Below, piece after piece: positions 34,210 to 43,338 of a DNA stretch of 64,000 bases; position 1 is the stretch's first letter; each line of letters begins with the position of its first letter. This DNA comes from Clostridiales bacterium (GTDB lineage: Bacteria > Bacillota > Clostridia > Oscillospirales > CAG-272): contig JAAWDG010000017.1 of the NCBI GenBank assembly GCA_022793655.1, positions 1-64,000 on the forward strand. Reading direction: 5' to 3'. The notes beneath the pieces were generated by a model. The model had not been told where the DNA came from. It saw nothing but the letters and a program-made list of their open reading frames with translations, and made no database searches. The position numbers and the translations under genes are program-made.

Positions 34210-35112
34210 TTACTCGTTTTCATCCTTATAACCAAAGTTTGAAAGACTGTACTGGCTGTCCCGCCAGTTCTCTTTCACTTTTACCCACAAATCAATAAAC
34301 ACCTTGCAGCCAAAGAACGCCTCTAAATCCTCTCTGGCATAAGTGCCGATCCGTTTTAGCGCCTCGCCACGCTTACCAATTAAAATTCTTTTATGGCTCT
34401 CTCTCTCACAAAAAATTTCAGCACGAATGGATAAAAGTCCCTTTTGCTCTTTAAATTCTTCAATGACTACAGCAGTGCCGTGCGGAATTTCCTCTTCCAT
34501 GGTGCGTAAAATCTTTTCCCTGATGATTTCAGAGGCAATTTGACGCTCGGGCTGATCGGTAATCATATCGGCTGGAAACAGCCATTCGCTCTCGTATAAA
34601 AACGGCTCCAGTTCCTCTAAAATGATCGAAACACCTTCGTTCTTGATAGCACAAACAGGAATGACCGAAGCAAAATCATGCAGCGCCGCATATTCACCAA
34701 TGGCCTCGCCTACTCGTGCAGCTCCGGCTTTATCTGTTTTGTTGATCACTAAAATACAAGGAAGTTCAGTCTGTCTCAGTTTTTCAATCATACCGCGCTC
34801 GGTCGGGCCTGGATGTGCTGTCGCATCCACGACCAACACGGCGGCGTCTACATCTCGAATAGCCGATTGAATGGACTTCACCATGAATCCGCCTAATTTT
34901 GTCTTGGGTATATGAAAACCGGGCGTATCCAAAAAAACAATTTGCGTGCCGTTTTCTTCATTGGTATGAATACCGGTGATTCGATTTCTTGTCGTTTGTG
35001 GTTTTTTAGAAACAATTGCTATTTTTTCTCCTAAAATAGCATTGAGCAGGGTGCTTTTTCCTACATTCGGGCGTCCCACAATTGCCACAAATCCTGTCTT
35101 TTTCGTTTGCAT
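34210..35112 (-). CDS. era: GTPase Era
   Basis: A 300-residue essential GTPase in 16S rRNA maturation and 30S assembly. G1 GRPNVGKS is at residues 11-18, G3 DTPGFH near 58 and G4 NKTD near 124. The C-terminal KH domain (about 200-290) contains ILIGKRGEALKRIG, the RNA-binding loop. The ATG at 35112 gives the standard QTKKTGFVAIVGRPNVGKS N-terminus; a TTG at 35148 overlapping the ybeY stop would add twelve charged residues. Cotranscribed with ybeY and recO. Confidence 0.97.
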   Translation of the reverse strand: MQTKKTGFVAIVGRPNVGKSTLLNAILGEKIAIVSKKPQTTRNRITGIHTNEENGTQIVFLDTPGFHIPKTKLGGFMVKSIQSAIRDVDAAVLVVDATAHPGPTERGMIEKLRQTELPCILVINKTDKAGAARVGEAIGEYAALHDFASVIPVCAIKNEGVSIILEELEPFLYESEWLFPADMITDQPERQIASEIIREKILRTMEEEIPHGTAVVIEEFKEQKGLLSIRAEIFCERESHKRILIGKRGEALKRIGTYAREDLEAFFGCKVFIDLWVKVKENWRDSQYSLSNFGYKDENE

Positions 35113-35144
35113 TATCTTTTCGTTTCCTTTCTCTCTCCCTGCGT

Positions 35145-35612
35145 TCAAACAGTTTCTTCCGCTAAATTCACAAGCAGTCTTTTCATAATTTCCTTTTGCT
35201 TTTCGATCATTTCTCGTTCATCCTCCAGCCCGGTTTCATGATCATAGCCTAACAGATGCAAAACCGAATGGACACACAAAAAAGCTGCCTCTCGTTCAAA
35301 GGAATGGCCATATTCCTCCGCCTGCTCTCGTGCTTTTTCTAATGATAGCACAATATCTCCTAACATCACATAGTCTGCATCCGTTTCATCAAACAGGGGA
35401 AAAGAAAGAACATCGGTCGGCCGATCGATGCCTCGATATTGTTGATTCAACACATGAATTCCATCATTATCAGTCAAAGTGACCGACACTTCGCCCTCTT
35501 TAGTAAACCCTTCAAAAGCCAACGTCTCGCCAATTGCCTTTTCAATGAGCGCATAAAAGGGAGCGTCAATTTCTTGTTTTTCCTGTTCGTTTGACCATAG
35601 CACTTTTATCAT
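35145..35612 (-). CDS. ybeY: Endoribonuclease YbeY
   Basis: A 155-residue zinc-dependent RNase processing 16S rRNA 3' ends and acting in ribosome quality control. The metal site HSVLHLLGYDHE (about residues 115-126) has all three histidines; YRGIDRPTDVLSFP near residue 60 is the other family block. It is the first gene after the promoter at 35726-35755. In many Firmicutes phoH and dgk genes flank it; neither is present here. Confidence 0.95.
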   Translation of the reverse strand: MIKVLWSNEQEKQEIDAPFYALIEKAIGETLAFEGFTKEGEVSVTLTDNDGIHVLNQQYRGIDRPTDVLSFPLFDETDADYVMLGDIVLSLEKAREQAEEYGHSFEREAAFLCVHSVLHLLGYDHETGLEDEREMIEKQKEIMKRLLVNLAEETV

Positions 35613-35725
35613 TTTTTTACTTTATCCTATCTACTTGGCTTTCAACACTATCTTTTTTAACATACAAGGCGCAATCCTTGTTTGCTATGTTTTAGCATTT
35701 ATATCTGCTTATCTATATTTAATCT

Positions 35726-35755
35726 ATTATACCGCGAATTGTCCTCTTTTGTAAA
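35726..35755 (-). promoter_or_regulatory. Promoter of the ybeY-era-recO-mutS2-lysR run
   Basis: TTTACA (35750-35755), 18-base spacer, TATAAT (35726-35731) on the minus strand, with a leader of about 105 bases. Confidence 0.75.
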
Positions 35756-35800
35756 GCCACATTTGATAAGAATCACATGCATATACAAAATCTTTTGTCA

Positions 35801-35877
35801 AACAACAAAAAACGCAGTGCCATGAGCAAAACGTGTTTTTAAAACACCCGCTCTTTGCACTGCGTTCTGTTTTGTTG
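35801..35877 (-). terminator. Terminator of the SLH-protein gene
   Basis: Arms AACGCAGTGC (35811-35820) and GCACTGCGTT (35857-35866) with a nested GTGTTTT/AAAACAC hairpin in the loop. On the minus strand it is followed by six T residues. Confidence 0.85.
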
Positions 35878-35899
35878 ATAACTTTATAAATAATTTCTT

Positions 35900-37294
35900 T
35901 TATTCGAGAGGAATATCCGGAATATTGGGCACATCAACGCCCATCTTCTCCAATATTTCTTGGGCGGCTTCTTCCCCGGTCAGCGTCTTTGTCGTACCCT
36001 GCGAATCGGTATATGAAACAGTTTCTGCCTCAGCATCCTGCTCATATAAATACCAGCTGTCATCCTCTAATGTGATTTTAATGGTTAATTCCTCTGCGCT
36101 CATTGTCGTTTCCATTGTACGTCCGTCATAAAGCAGAGTTGTTATCACCTGAGTAACTTCTTCTTGATCATCGAATTGAGACTCAATCGAATACGTATAG
36201 CCCTCTTCTTTATCAACATATGTCAATTTTGTTAATTTCATAGTGCCATCCGCATTATACTCAGTATAAGTCGTTGTATTCTCATAAGAGTCTTTTGAGC
36301 TAACTAATATGCCATCTTGATCGTATACAAGCTCGTACTCAATACCATCTTCGGTGAAAGAAACGGTGGAAGAAGCAAGCGCTTTTTCATCATCATACTG
36401 ATAAGTAATGGTATAGCTTTCTTTTTTGCTGTCTTGATATTTTTCTGTAACAACATCGCCATCCGCATTATAAGTATATTCGATTACACTGGTAAACTGA
36501 AGATCGTTGCTGTACTCACTCTTGATCCACTTATCATTTTCATCAAAAGTGTCAACCCGGGTTGCGTAATTTGCAAACTTATCTTTAATAGTATAAGTAA
36601 TTGTCTTTTGCTCTGCATTAGCTACACCATCATCAATGGTTGTGGTAGTAGAGCGGATTAACCGGCGGAGCAGTGAAGCTGCCTCGGCTCTTGTGCTCTT
36701 GCCCTGCGGTTCAAAAGCGCCGGCACCTGTACCTGAAACAATGCCTGCATCAGCACATGCATAAACAGCGTCATAAGCCCAGTTGCTGATATCCTCTTCA
36801 TCGATAAAAACATTTTTCCAGAATACGGAAGTGCCGGTACGCTGATCGACAATTTCATAACCCATATGTTTTGCAAAATTAACGGCGATCAAGCACATTT
36901 GCTCGCGCGTAACCAGCTCTTCCGGTGCAAATTCTTTCTCTGTATAGCCCGCAACCACTTTGTTTTCATAAGCCCAGCGGATATGATCATAATACCATTC
37001 ATCCGTTAGTACATCGGCAAAGGGTAATTCGGTCTCGTCGCTGGGAGTTTCATCGCTTAAGCGGCTGAGCATAGCGACAAACATGGCTCTGGTCAACTTC
37101 TTATCAGGCGCGAAAATCGTGTCAGATTCGCCCACCATCAATCCGTTTTGTACCATGTAAGAAATACCTGGATAATACCATTCATTCTCATCCAAATCGG
37201 TAAAAGAACCGATTTCAGCTGCACCAACGGGAAGCATCATCAATGCTCCGCATAACATGCAGATTGCCAATAAAATACCTGTTGTTTTTTTCAT
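35900..37294 (-). CDS. S-layer-homology protein with C-terminal YD-like strands
   Basis: A 464-residue secreted protein. A signal peptide (about 1-26, ending GAAEIG) is followed by three SLH repeats (about 30-85, 90-145 and 155-215; motifs FTDLDENEWYYPGISYMVQNGLM, FADVLTDEWYYDHIRWAYENKVV and ISNWAYDAVYACADAGIV). These bind pyruvylated wall polymer. The remainder (about 230-430) has short repeated strands such as YNADGDVVTEKYQD and YNADGTMKLTKL, similar to YD/RHS-type repeats. The ATG at 37294 has a perfect AAGGAGG; an in-frame upstream start at 37321 lies before it. Function beyond wall anchoring unknown. Confidence 0.88.
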   Translation of the reverse strand: MKKTTGILLAICMLCGALMMLPVGAAEIGSFTDLDENEWYYPGISYMVQNGLMVGESDTIFAPDKKLTRAMFVAMLSRLSDETPSDETELPFADVLTDEWYYDHIRWAYENKVVAGYTEKEFAPEELVTREQMCLIAVNFAKHMGYEIVDQRTGTSVFWKNVFIDEEDISNWAYDAVYACADAGIVSGTGAGAFEPQGKSTRAEAASLLRRLIRSTTTTIDDGVANAEQKTITYTIKDKFANYATRVDTFDENDKWIKSEYSNDLQFTSVIEYTYNADGDVVTEKYQDSKKESYTITYQYDDEKALASSTVSFTEDGIEYELVYDQDGILVSSKDSYENTTTYTEYNADGTMKLTKLTYVDKEEGYTYSIESQFDDQEEVTQVITTLLYDGRTMETTMSAEELTIKITLEDDSWYLYEQDAEAETVSYTDSQGTTKTLTGEEAAQEILEKMGVDVPNIPDIPLE

Positions 37295-37348
37295 TTTTTC
37301 CTCCTTTTTATGTGGCAACACTTTTTTATATTATAAAGTCAAAAGACT

Positions 37349-37957
37349 TTATTTGCTTTCCATATTTCTTCGGCCTTCCATCGCACGGAACAAGGTCACC
37401 TCATCGGCATACTCAAGCTCTCCGCCGACAGGCACGCCATAAGCCAACCGGCTTACCTTGATATCAAACGGCTTTAGCAGTTTAGAAATATACATAGCCG
37501 TTGTTTCCCCTTCAATGGTTGGATTCGTGGCTAAAATGACCTCGGCTACGTCGCCGCCGGCCACCCGTTCCACTAATTCTTTAATTTTTAACTGTTCAGG
37601 CCCAATGCCATCCATAGGCGAAATCGCACCATGGAGCACATGATAAAGCCCCTGATAATCCTTTACTTTTTCAAACGCCATCACAGCCTTGGCGTCTTCT
37701 ACAACGCACAGCGTGCTGTGATCTCTTTTTTCGTCCGCACACACACGGCACAAATCGGTATCACTAATATTAAAACACTGTCGGCAGGGCACGATCGACC
37801 GTTTCGCATCCAAAATAGCATCGGCAAAATGCTGCACCTGTTCTTCCGAAAAATCCAGTATACTAAAAGCCAGCCTTATGGCCGTCTTTTTGCCCACACC
37901 TTTCAACGAGCGAAACTGCTCAATCAGCTTTTCTAACGGCGCAATATATTCACTCAT
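37349..37957 (-). CDS. recR: Recombination protein RecR
   Basis: A 202-residue ring-forming DNA clamp working with RecO. A helix-hairpin-helix (LKGVGKKTAIRLAFSIL, about 18-34) precedes a Cys4 zinc finger (CRQCFNISDTDLCRVC, about 58-73). The Toprim domain (CVVEDAKAVMAFEKVKDYQGLYHVLHGAISPMDGIGP) follows, with a C-terminal Walker-B-like end. The start overlaps the ybaB stop by one base. dnaX-ybaB-recR is the classic order. Confidence 0.96.
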   Translation of the reverse strand: MSEYIAPLEKLIEQFRSLKGVGKKTAIRLAFSILDFSEEQVQHFADAILDAKRSIVPCRQCFNISDTDLCRVCADEKRDHSTLCVVEDAKAVMAFEKVKDYQGLYHVLHGAISPMDGIGPEQLKIKELVERVAGGDVAEVILATNPTIEGETTAMYISKLLKPFDIKVSRLAYGVPVGGELEYADEVTLFRAMEGRRNMESK

Positions 37958-38313
37958 TAGAATAAGCCGCCCATACCCGGCAAAGATCCCATGGCGCCTG
38001 TAATTTTTTCCATTTCCTCGGCCGCTGTTTTTTCAACCAGCTTGATGGCCTCGTTACAGCCGGCAATTAAAATGTCCTGCAAGGTTTCAATATCATCCGC
38101 GTCAACAATGTCCGGATCAATCTGCATGGATGTAATTTCTTTCTTACCATTGATTTGGAGAACAACAGCACCGCCGCCGGCCTGCACCGTATATTCCCGT
38201 TCCTCTAATTCTGCCTGTTTAGCTGCCATATCCTCCTGCATTTTTTGCGCTTGCTTCAGCATGCTCTGCATACTGCCTGCGCCGCCCATACCCTGTGGAA
38301 TTCTCGCTTTCAT
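37957..38313 (-). CDS. YbaB/EbfC nucleoid-associated protein
   Basis: A 118-residue DNA-binding protein with a long N-terminal helix (QSMLKQAQKMQEDMAAKQAELEEREYTVQAGGGAVVLQINGKKEI). It forms a tweezer-shaped dimer, and ends in a glycine-rich tail. The ATG at 38313 is eight bases after AAGGAGG, which lies in the end of dnaX. Translational coupling to both neighbours is likely. Confidence 0.94.
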   Translation of the reverse strand: MKARIPQGMGGAGSMQSMLKQAQKMQEDMAAKQAELEEREYTVQAGGGAVVLQINGKKEITSMQIDPDIVDADDIETLQDILIAGCNEAIKLVEKTAAEEMEKITGAMGSLPGMGGLF

Positions 38314-38316
38314 CAA

Positions 38317-39897
38317 TCAGCCCTCCTTATTATCACTTATAAATAAATCAATTCCCTGCTCGTCTTCGTTTCCGGCAGTGGTTGTTTTCTTTCGCACTTC
38401 AATTTGCACCGAAGTAATCTCAGCATCAAATTCACGCGCTAATGAACAAATTTTCTCAATAATATCTTCTTTCTTTAAAATCATTTCCGAAAAAGAATCT
38501 GCAACAGCCACGCACAAAACCCCGCCAGCTTGTCGATATGCTCTTGCGCGGCCTAAAAATGTTGCCGTGCCCATATCCATATGACCATATTTTTCAACTA
38601 AATCGCGCCAATATGTGACGGCCTTGCCGGCTGCTGGCTCACCGACAGACGGTGACGATTTCATTTTTGTTTCTTTTTCTTCTATTTTCGGCTTTTCTAT
38701 TTCAGACGCCTGTGATTTTTCCTCGGCTGCTGTATAAACTGCTTTATGGGGCGTTCCCTTTTCCAATGCCGCTATACGTGCAAGCAAAGCGCTTGGCGAT
38801 GCCTGCAAAGCAGGACGCAGCATTTGCATAAGCGCTGTTTCCACAAACAACCGCTTGGCTGTTTTTGCACGCCCTACCTGCATATAGGCTTCTTCTAACA
38901 CATGAATAAAATATAAAAGTTTTTCCTCATCAAAAAGGCCCGCCACTTGTACAGCCTTTTCAAATTCATCTGCACTTAAATCGAAAAGGTCAATCGAGAG
39001 TTTATGGCCGCAGGCTTTGATTAATAATAGGTCGCGATTATAGGATAAAAGTTCTTCAACAAAAATCTCCATATCTTTAGAAGCATAATATAAATCCTGC
39101 AGCATGCTGAAAATAGCGGCGCAATCTTCTTGGTGAACGGCCCGCATAACCTTTTCTAAATCTGAACGGTCACTAACCCCCATCACGCTGCGCACCGTTT
39201 GCGCGGTAATCGCACCTTGATGCGCACTGCACATTTCAAAGGTACTAATGGCATCACGCATACCGCCTTTCGCCAAAGAGGCCATCAAAAAGGCCGCGTC
39301 ATTTTCCAGCGTCAGTCCTTCCCTGGCGGCAATATACGCAAGACGCTTGGCGATAATCTCAGTCGGAATACGCCGAAATTCAAATCGCAGACAACGAGAT
39401 AAAACGGTTGCCGGTATTTTGTGAATTTCGGTCGTAGCTAAAATAAAAATAACACCCTTTGGCGGTTCTTCTAATGTTTTTAACAGTGCGTTAAACGCCT
39501 GTTCTGAAAGCATATGAACCTCATCCAATATGTACACTCTATATTGTAAAGAAGCGGGAGAATAGACGACATCCTCTTTAATTTCACGTATATAGTCAAC
39601 GCCATTATTGCTGGCCGCGTCCATCTCAATCACATCGGTCATTTGACCTGATTCAATGCTCCGGCAGGCTGCGCATTCTCCACAGGGGTTTCCATCTTTC
39701 GGCTGCTCGCAATTTGCCGCTTTCGCCAAAATCTTGGCACACGTTGTTTTGCCGGTACCCCGAGACCCTGAAAACAAATAAGCATGATGAATACTATCTG
39801 TCTTAATCTCCTGCTTCAGCACATCTGTAATATGTTCTTGTCCGTACACATCATCAAATGTGACTGGTCTGTATTTTCGGTACAATGCCTGATACAA
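38317..39897 (-). CDS. dnaX: DNA polymerase III subunit gamma/tau
   Basis: A 526-residue clamp-loader ATPase. Walker A GSRGTGKTT is near residue 45, the zinc-binding CGECAACRS near 78, and DEVH near 126. LLKTLEEPP and the sensor LSRCLRFEF follow. After about residue 370 a charged linker leads to a tau-type C-terminal domain (about 420-510). I see no clear slippery A-run with a stem in the linker, so programmed frameshifting to gamma is not evident. It lies 45 bases downstream of the SRP RNA end, as in B. subtilis. Confidence 0.95.
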   Translation of the reverse strand: MYQALYRKYRPVTFDDVYGQEHITDVLKQEIKTDSIHHAYLFSGSRGTGKTTCAKILAKAANCEQPKDGNPCGECAACRSIESGQMTDVIEMDAASNNGVDYIREIKEDVVYSPASLQYRVYILDEVHMLSEQAFNALLKTLEEPPKGVIFILATTEIHKIPATVLSRCLRFEFRRIPTEIIAKRLAYIAAREGLTLENDAAFLMASLAKGGMRDAISTFEMCSAHQGAITAQTVRSVMGVSDRSDLEKVMRAVHQEDCAAIFSMLQDLYYASKDMEIFVEELLSYNRDLLLIKACGHKLSIDLFDLSADEFEKAVQVAGLFDEEKLLYFIHVLEEAYMQVGRAKTAKRLFVETALMQMLRPALQASPSALLARIAALEKGTPHKAVYTAAEEKSQASEIEKPKIEEKETKMKSSPSVGEPAAGKAVTYWRDLVEKYGHMDMGTATFLGRARAYRQAGGVLCVAVADSFSEMILKKEDIIEKICSLAREFDAEITSVQIEVRKKTTTAGNEDEQGIDLFISDNKEG

Positions 39898-39942
39898 AGT
39901 CTACCTGCCTTTCCGCCCCGGGAGCAATTTATTCTCAATAAA

Positions 39943-40248
39943 AGCAAGCTACAAAATAAGACCATACACCCCCTGTCGAATGATATGCCCTATGCGCATG
40001 CCATTGTTGACCACTCCATACAGGCTGCCTTGCGGCACATTGCCAACTTCGCTTAATGCTGCTTGGTTCCCCACCTGACATGATTCACGACAGACAATTG
40101 CGCAAGACCCATATTTCAACATGGAAACAATGGTGCTGACCATACTGCATTCATCCTCAAAGCGAGAATCCATCCCTGCTATAGCGGATTGCAGGTACAA
40201 GGTGCCGCTAACTCCCCGACTGGTATGGCCTTATTTCGTAGCTTGCTA
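39943..40248 (-). ncRNA. ffs: Signal recognition particle RNA (large Firmicutes type)
   Basis: Minus-strand RNA with conserved blocks. The Alu domain near the 5' end reads GGGGAGTTAGCGGCACC, then TGTACCTGCAATCCGCTATAG, ending in GCAGGG. The S domain has GTCAGGTGGGGAACCAAGC followed by AGCATTAAGCGAAG and GTGCCGCAAGGCAGCC. The ends pair over a very long terminal helix: AGCAAGCTACGAAATAAGGCCATACC (40248-40223) with the 3' end (39943-39968). The mature RNA is probably about 275 nt (around 40233-39957) after trimming. Position upstream of dnaX matches B. subtilis scr. Confidence 0.93.
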
Positions 40249-40517
40249 TTTATTTTTATATTTTCATCATTTTATATGATCGTATATGGCCGTTTATGCC
40301 CTATTCCGCACGCTTAGAAAAGCATAAAAACAGTAATTGGCTAAAAACGGTATCGCCAAAGCTAAACGAATTGAAACCTCAAAAGAATATCAATAATTTC
40401 TTTTATTATAGCACAATCAGTATCTGATTGCAATGACTATTTTTGCCACCTGACCTTACATACAATCATCTGATCAACCATTATTTGTATGCATGGCTGC
40501 CATTTGTAAGTGCCGTT
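40249..40517. other. Leader region between ABC gene and SRP RNA
   Basis: Holds the SRP RNA promoter and about 150 bases of transcribed leader on the minus strand. No gene and no terminator for the upstream ABC gene are seen. Confidence 0.5.
40381..40433 (-). promoter_or_regulatory. SRP RNA promoter with abutting dyad
   Basis: TTGCAA (40428-40433), 17-base spacer, TATAAT (40405-40410). A dyad AAAAGAA/TTCTTTT (40381-40404) abuts the -10 box. Confidence 0.75.
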
Positions 40518-42707
40518 TTATTCATGAAGTTTATTCATCGAACGCTGAGCCATGACAAGGCCATAATAAATGCCTTCTTTGCGCATAAGTTCCTCATGAG
40601 AACCGACCTCAACAACCCGTCCCTCGTCTAAAACCACTAAGCGGTCCGCATTGCGCAAGGTAGATAAACGGTGTGCAATGGCAATGGTAGTTCGTCCATC
40701 CATCAGCTTCAGCAGCGCATCCTGCAACTGTTTCTCTGTCTCGGTATCAAGCGATGCGGTTGCCTCGTCTAAAATAAGAATTTTAGGGTTATGCAAAAGA
40801 GCTCTGGCAATGGCAATACGCTGCCTTTCACCGCCCGAAAGGGTGTGGCCTTTTTCGCCGACCTTTGTATTATACCCATCCGGCAGATTCATGATAAATT
40901 CATGCGCGCCGGCCATTTTGGCCGCCATAATCACTTCTTCTCTAGCCGCAGAGGACTTGGCATATGCAATATTTTCATAAATAGTACCTGAAAACAAGAA
41001 GGTCTCCTGCAGCACAACGCCCATTTCTGAGCGATAGTGCTCTTGCGCATAATCCTTAATATCAATACCGTCAATGGTAATACGACCCGATTCTGCCTCG
41101 TACATACGCATAATCAAATTAATGAGCGTGCTTTTGCCCGAACCTGATTTGCCGACAATGCCGATCATTTCGCCTGGCTTGACCTCAAAATTGACATGCC
41201 GGAGCACAGGCTGACCATCGTTATAACCGAACGAAACATCCTCTAGGACAATATGCCCCTCAATCGGTGTATTAACCGGGTTTTCCGCTTCCGGCACATC
41301 TGATTTTTCATCAATAATTTCATAGACCCTGACAATGCTGGTAATTTCTCTGGATAAATCACGCGGCAGCATGGCCATCCATCGTAAAGGTCCGTACAGC
41401 ATGCCTACATAAGCAGAGAATTGAGCCATTTGCCCAAAGGTCATGGTACCGCCCAAAATGCGATTACCTACATAATAGAGCAAGAAAAACTCGCCAACGC
41501 CTGCCACAAAACCAATCAGCGGCCAAATCACCCTAAAAGTAGACTCATTTTTAATCAGCAACTTTTCTAAATCATCCACCGTGCTGTTATAGCGCTGCAC
41601 TTCCCGATGCTCCATACCAAATGATTTCACCACGCGAATGCCTTGGTATGTATCATATAAAATAGTAGACGCCTTATGCTCAACTGTCCATTCTTTATTC
41701 CATATACGCCGCATAAATCCCCAGAAATAGCGATAAAAAATGAGGATAAACGGAATGGGCATCAACACAAACAAAGCTAACCGAAAGTCATAAACAAATA
41801 CGATCGTGCCAATACCAATAAAAAGAACAATTTGTCCAATAAAATTCGTAAGATCGTTTGTCAACAACTTTTGAATGATTCTTGTATCCCGGTTGACGCG
41901 GCCGATTAGCTCGCCGCTTGGCCTTTTGGTTACGCCCGCTAAAGAAAGCGCGTGAATTTTGCTGAATACCAGCGCGCGCAATTTGCCTGTTACCGCAGTG
42001 CCCGCAAGCGTCATCAAATAATTTCGCAACATGGAAATAAACATAGACACAAACAATATGCCTACCATTAACAGCACCATTAGTACAAACGCATGCAAAG
42101 CCGGCGGCGTGTTCGCTTGGACATATTCATCCACAAAAACGCCCTGCACATAAGGAGCCAGCAACTGAAACAGCGTATAAACAAAAAACAACACGACCGC
42201 GCCTAATATCAAGCCGCGCTGGCCCTTTGTCACAGGCCACAGCCGGCGCAGCGCACCGAATTTATCCGCACATCGAACACAAACCGACGTATCATCACGT
42301 AAAATACGGCCGCAGGTGGGACACATGTATACAAGTTCTCTCGGCTCTAATGTTTCGCCCTCTCGCACCAACAAATTCAGCAAACTAACAGCCGCTGAAA
42401 TTTCTCGGTGGCAACGCATATCAGCCGACAACAGATAATGGGTTCCCTCTGCATCATCATAGAGCACCTGAAACGAGCCCACCAAATTTTCAACACGAAA
42501 CTCGGTAATACCGGCAAATGGCAGTTCTTTCGCAAGACAGCCCTCATCGTACAAAAGAATCTTATTTTGATACACACAGCCAATGCCGTTTGTATAATCA
42601 AGCGTCTGTTCTCCATGCAGATTAAAGGCAAACAAAGCCAGCACACCCGCATCAATCACAACGTTTTGTTGCCGCAAGTTCTCGATTAACTGTTCACTTC
42701 TTTTCAT
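40518..42707 (-). CDS. Half-ABC exporter with N-terminal PH-like domain and zinc ribbon (2)
   Basis: A 729-residue ABC exporter half. Residues 1-120 form a soluble domain of strands (LYDEGCLAKELPFAGITEFRVENLVGSFQVLYDD). A zinc ribbon CPTCGRILRDDTSVCVRC follows at about 129-146, then six membrane helices (about 165-450). The ATPase carries Walker A GKSGSGKST near 522, signature LSGGERQR near 624 and ILDEATASLD near 646. It pairs with the ABC gene at 43.3-45.6 kb, with a DUF1854 gene between them. Heterodimeric export is inferred; no substrate known. Confidence 0.85.
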   Translation of the reverse strand: MKRSEQLIENLRQQNVVIDAGVLALFAFNLHGEQTLDYTNGIGCVYQNKILLYDEGCLAKELPFAGITEFRVENLVGSFQVLYDDAEGTHYLLSADMRCHREISAAVSLLNLLVREGETLEPRELVYMCPTCGRILRDDTSVCVRCADKFGALRRLWPVTKGQRGLILGAVVLFFVYTLFQLLAPYVQGVFVDEYVQANTPPALHAFVLMVLLMVGILFVSMFISMLRNYLMTLAGTAVTGKLRALVFSKIHALSLAGVTKRPSGELIGRVNRDTRIIQKLLTNDLTNFIGQIVLFIGIGTIVFVYDFRLALFVLMPIPFILIFYRYFWGFMRRIWNKEWTVEHKASTILYDTYQGIRVVKSFGMEHREVQRYNSTVDDLEKLLIKNESTFRVIWPLIGFVAGVGEFFLLYYVGNRILGGTMTFGQMAQFSAYVGMLYGPLRWMAMLPRDLSREITSIVRVYEIIDEKSDVPEAENPVNTPIEGHIVLEDVSFGYNDGQPVLRHVNFEVKPGEMIGIVGKSGSGKSTLINLIMRMYEAESGRITIDGIDIKDYAQEHYRSEMGVVLQETFLFSGTIYENIAYAKSSAAREEVIMAAKMAGAHEFIMNLPDGYNTKVGEKGHTLSGGERQRIAIARALLHNPKILILDEATASLDTETEKQLQDALLKLMDGRTTIAIAHRLSTLRNADRLVVLDEGRVVEVGSHEELMRKEGIYYGLVMAQRSMNKLHE

Positions 42708-42737
42708 GGTTACTCACCTCCTTTGGTAGTGCTCTGT

Positions 42738-43268
42738 TTACAGATATAACTCTATTTTTTTATAACTCGCGCGATCAAGCGCCTCGACAGAAGGTATTTC
42801 ATAGCGATTTCCATCTATATCAACAATAAAAATACGTCCGCCGCCGACTTTAAGAATATTCCGATAAATATCTCTGATACCGAATGTAAGTTCGCCATGA
42901 TCGGTTACCGTTTTCATTTGCATAAAACCGTAATTATCCTTCATGCCCGTAATTTTTTCAATCTTGGGGCAAAAATACTTTTTCGCTAATTCTTCTTTGA
43001 GAAGCGCCGCACTGGAGGCCTCAAAATCTTTTTCGATCGATTGGATAAAGCCCACTTCTTTTTTGTCCTCGTTCAAAACCGAAATATATTCAAATTCTTT
43101 TTCAAACGGAAACGCACGGTGCAAATATACCCGCGCATACACGTCTTCTCCCATACGCAGTGAAAGAAATCCATTTTTTCGCTCAAAAGAAGCATTTGTT
43201 TTGTTTAAATAATTAATATCAATGACATTCGATAAACCTGTCACTTGTGAAAGTTCTGTCTGACTCAT
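42738..43268 (-). CDS. DUF1854 family protein
   Basis: A 176-residue soluble protein with the family start NVIDINYLNKTNASFERKNGFLSLRMGEDVYARVYLHRAFPFEKEFEYISVL. A C-terminal block GIRDIYRNILKVGGGRIFIVDIDGNRYEIPSVEALDRAS also marks the family. DUF1854 genes are repeatedly found beside ABC exporter pairs, some linked to cyanophycin genes in other phyla; no cyanophycin gene is here. I chose ATG 43268 with an AAAGGAGAGGGG element ahead. It lies between the two ABC halves and is probably a cytosolic partner. Confidence 0.83.
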   Translation of the reverse strand: MSQTELSQVTGLSNVIDINYLNKTNASFERKNGFLSLRMGEDVYARVYLHRAFPFEKEFEYISVLNEDKKEVGFIQSIEKDFEASSAALLKEELAKKYFCPKIEKITGMKDNYGFMQMKTVTDHGELTFGIRDIYRNILKVGGGRIFIVDIDGNRYEIPSVEALDRASYKKIELYL

Positions 43269-43338
43269 AATCGTCACCCCTCTCCTTTACAACAAACCAA
43301 TAAATATCGTTCGACGAACATTTTTTCCATATAGAAAC

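Noticed and set aside
37991-38584. 197-codon plus-strand frame opposite ybaB and dnaX
   Set aside because: Mirror frame of two certain genes; no independent support.
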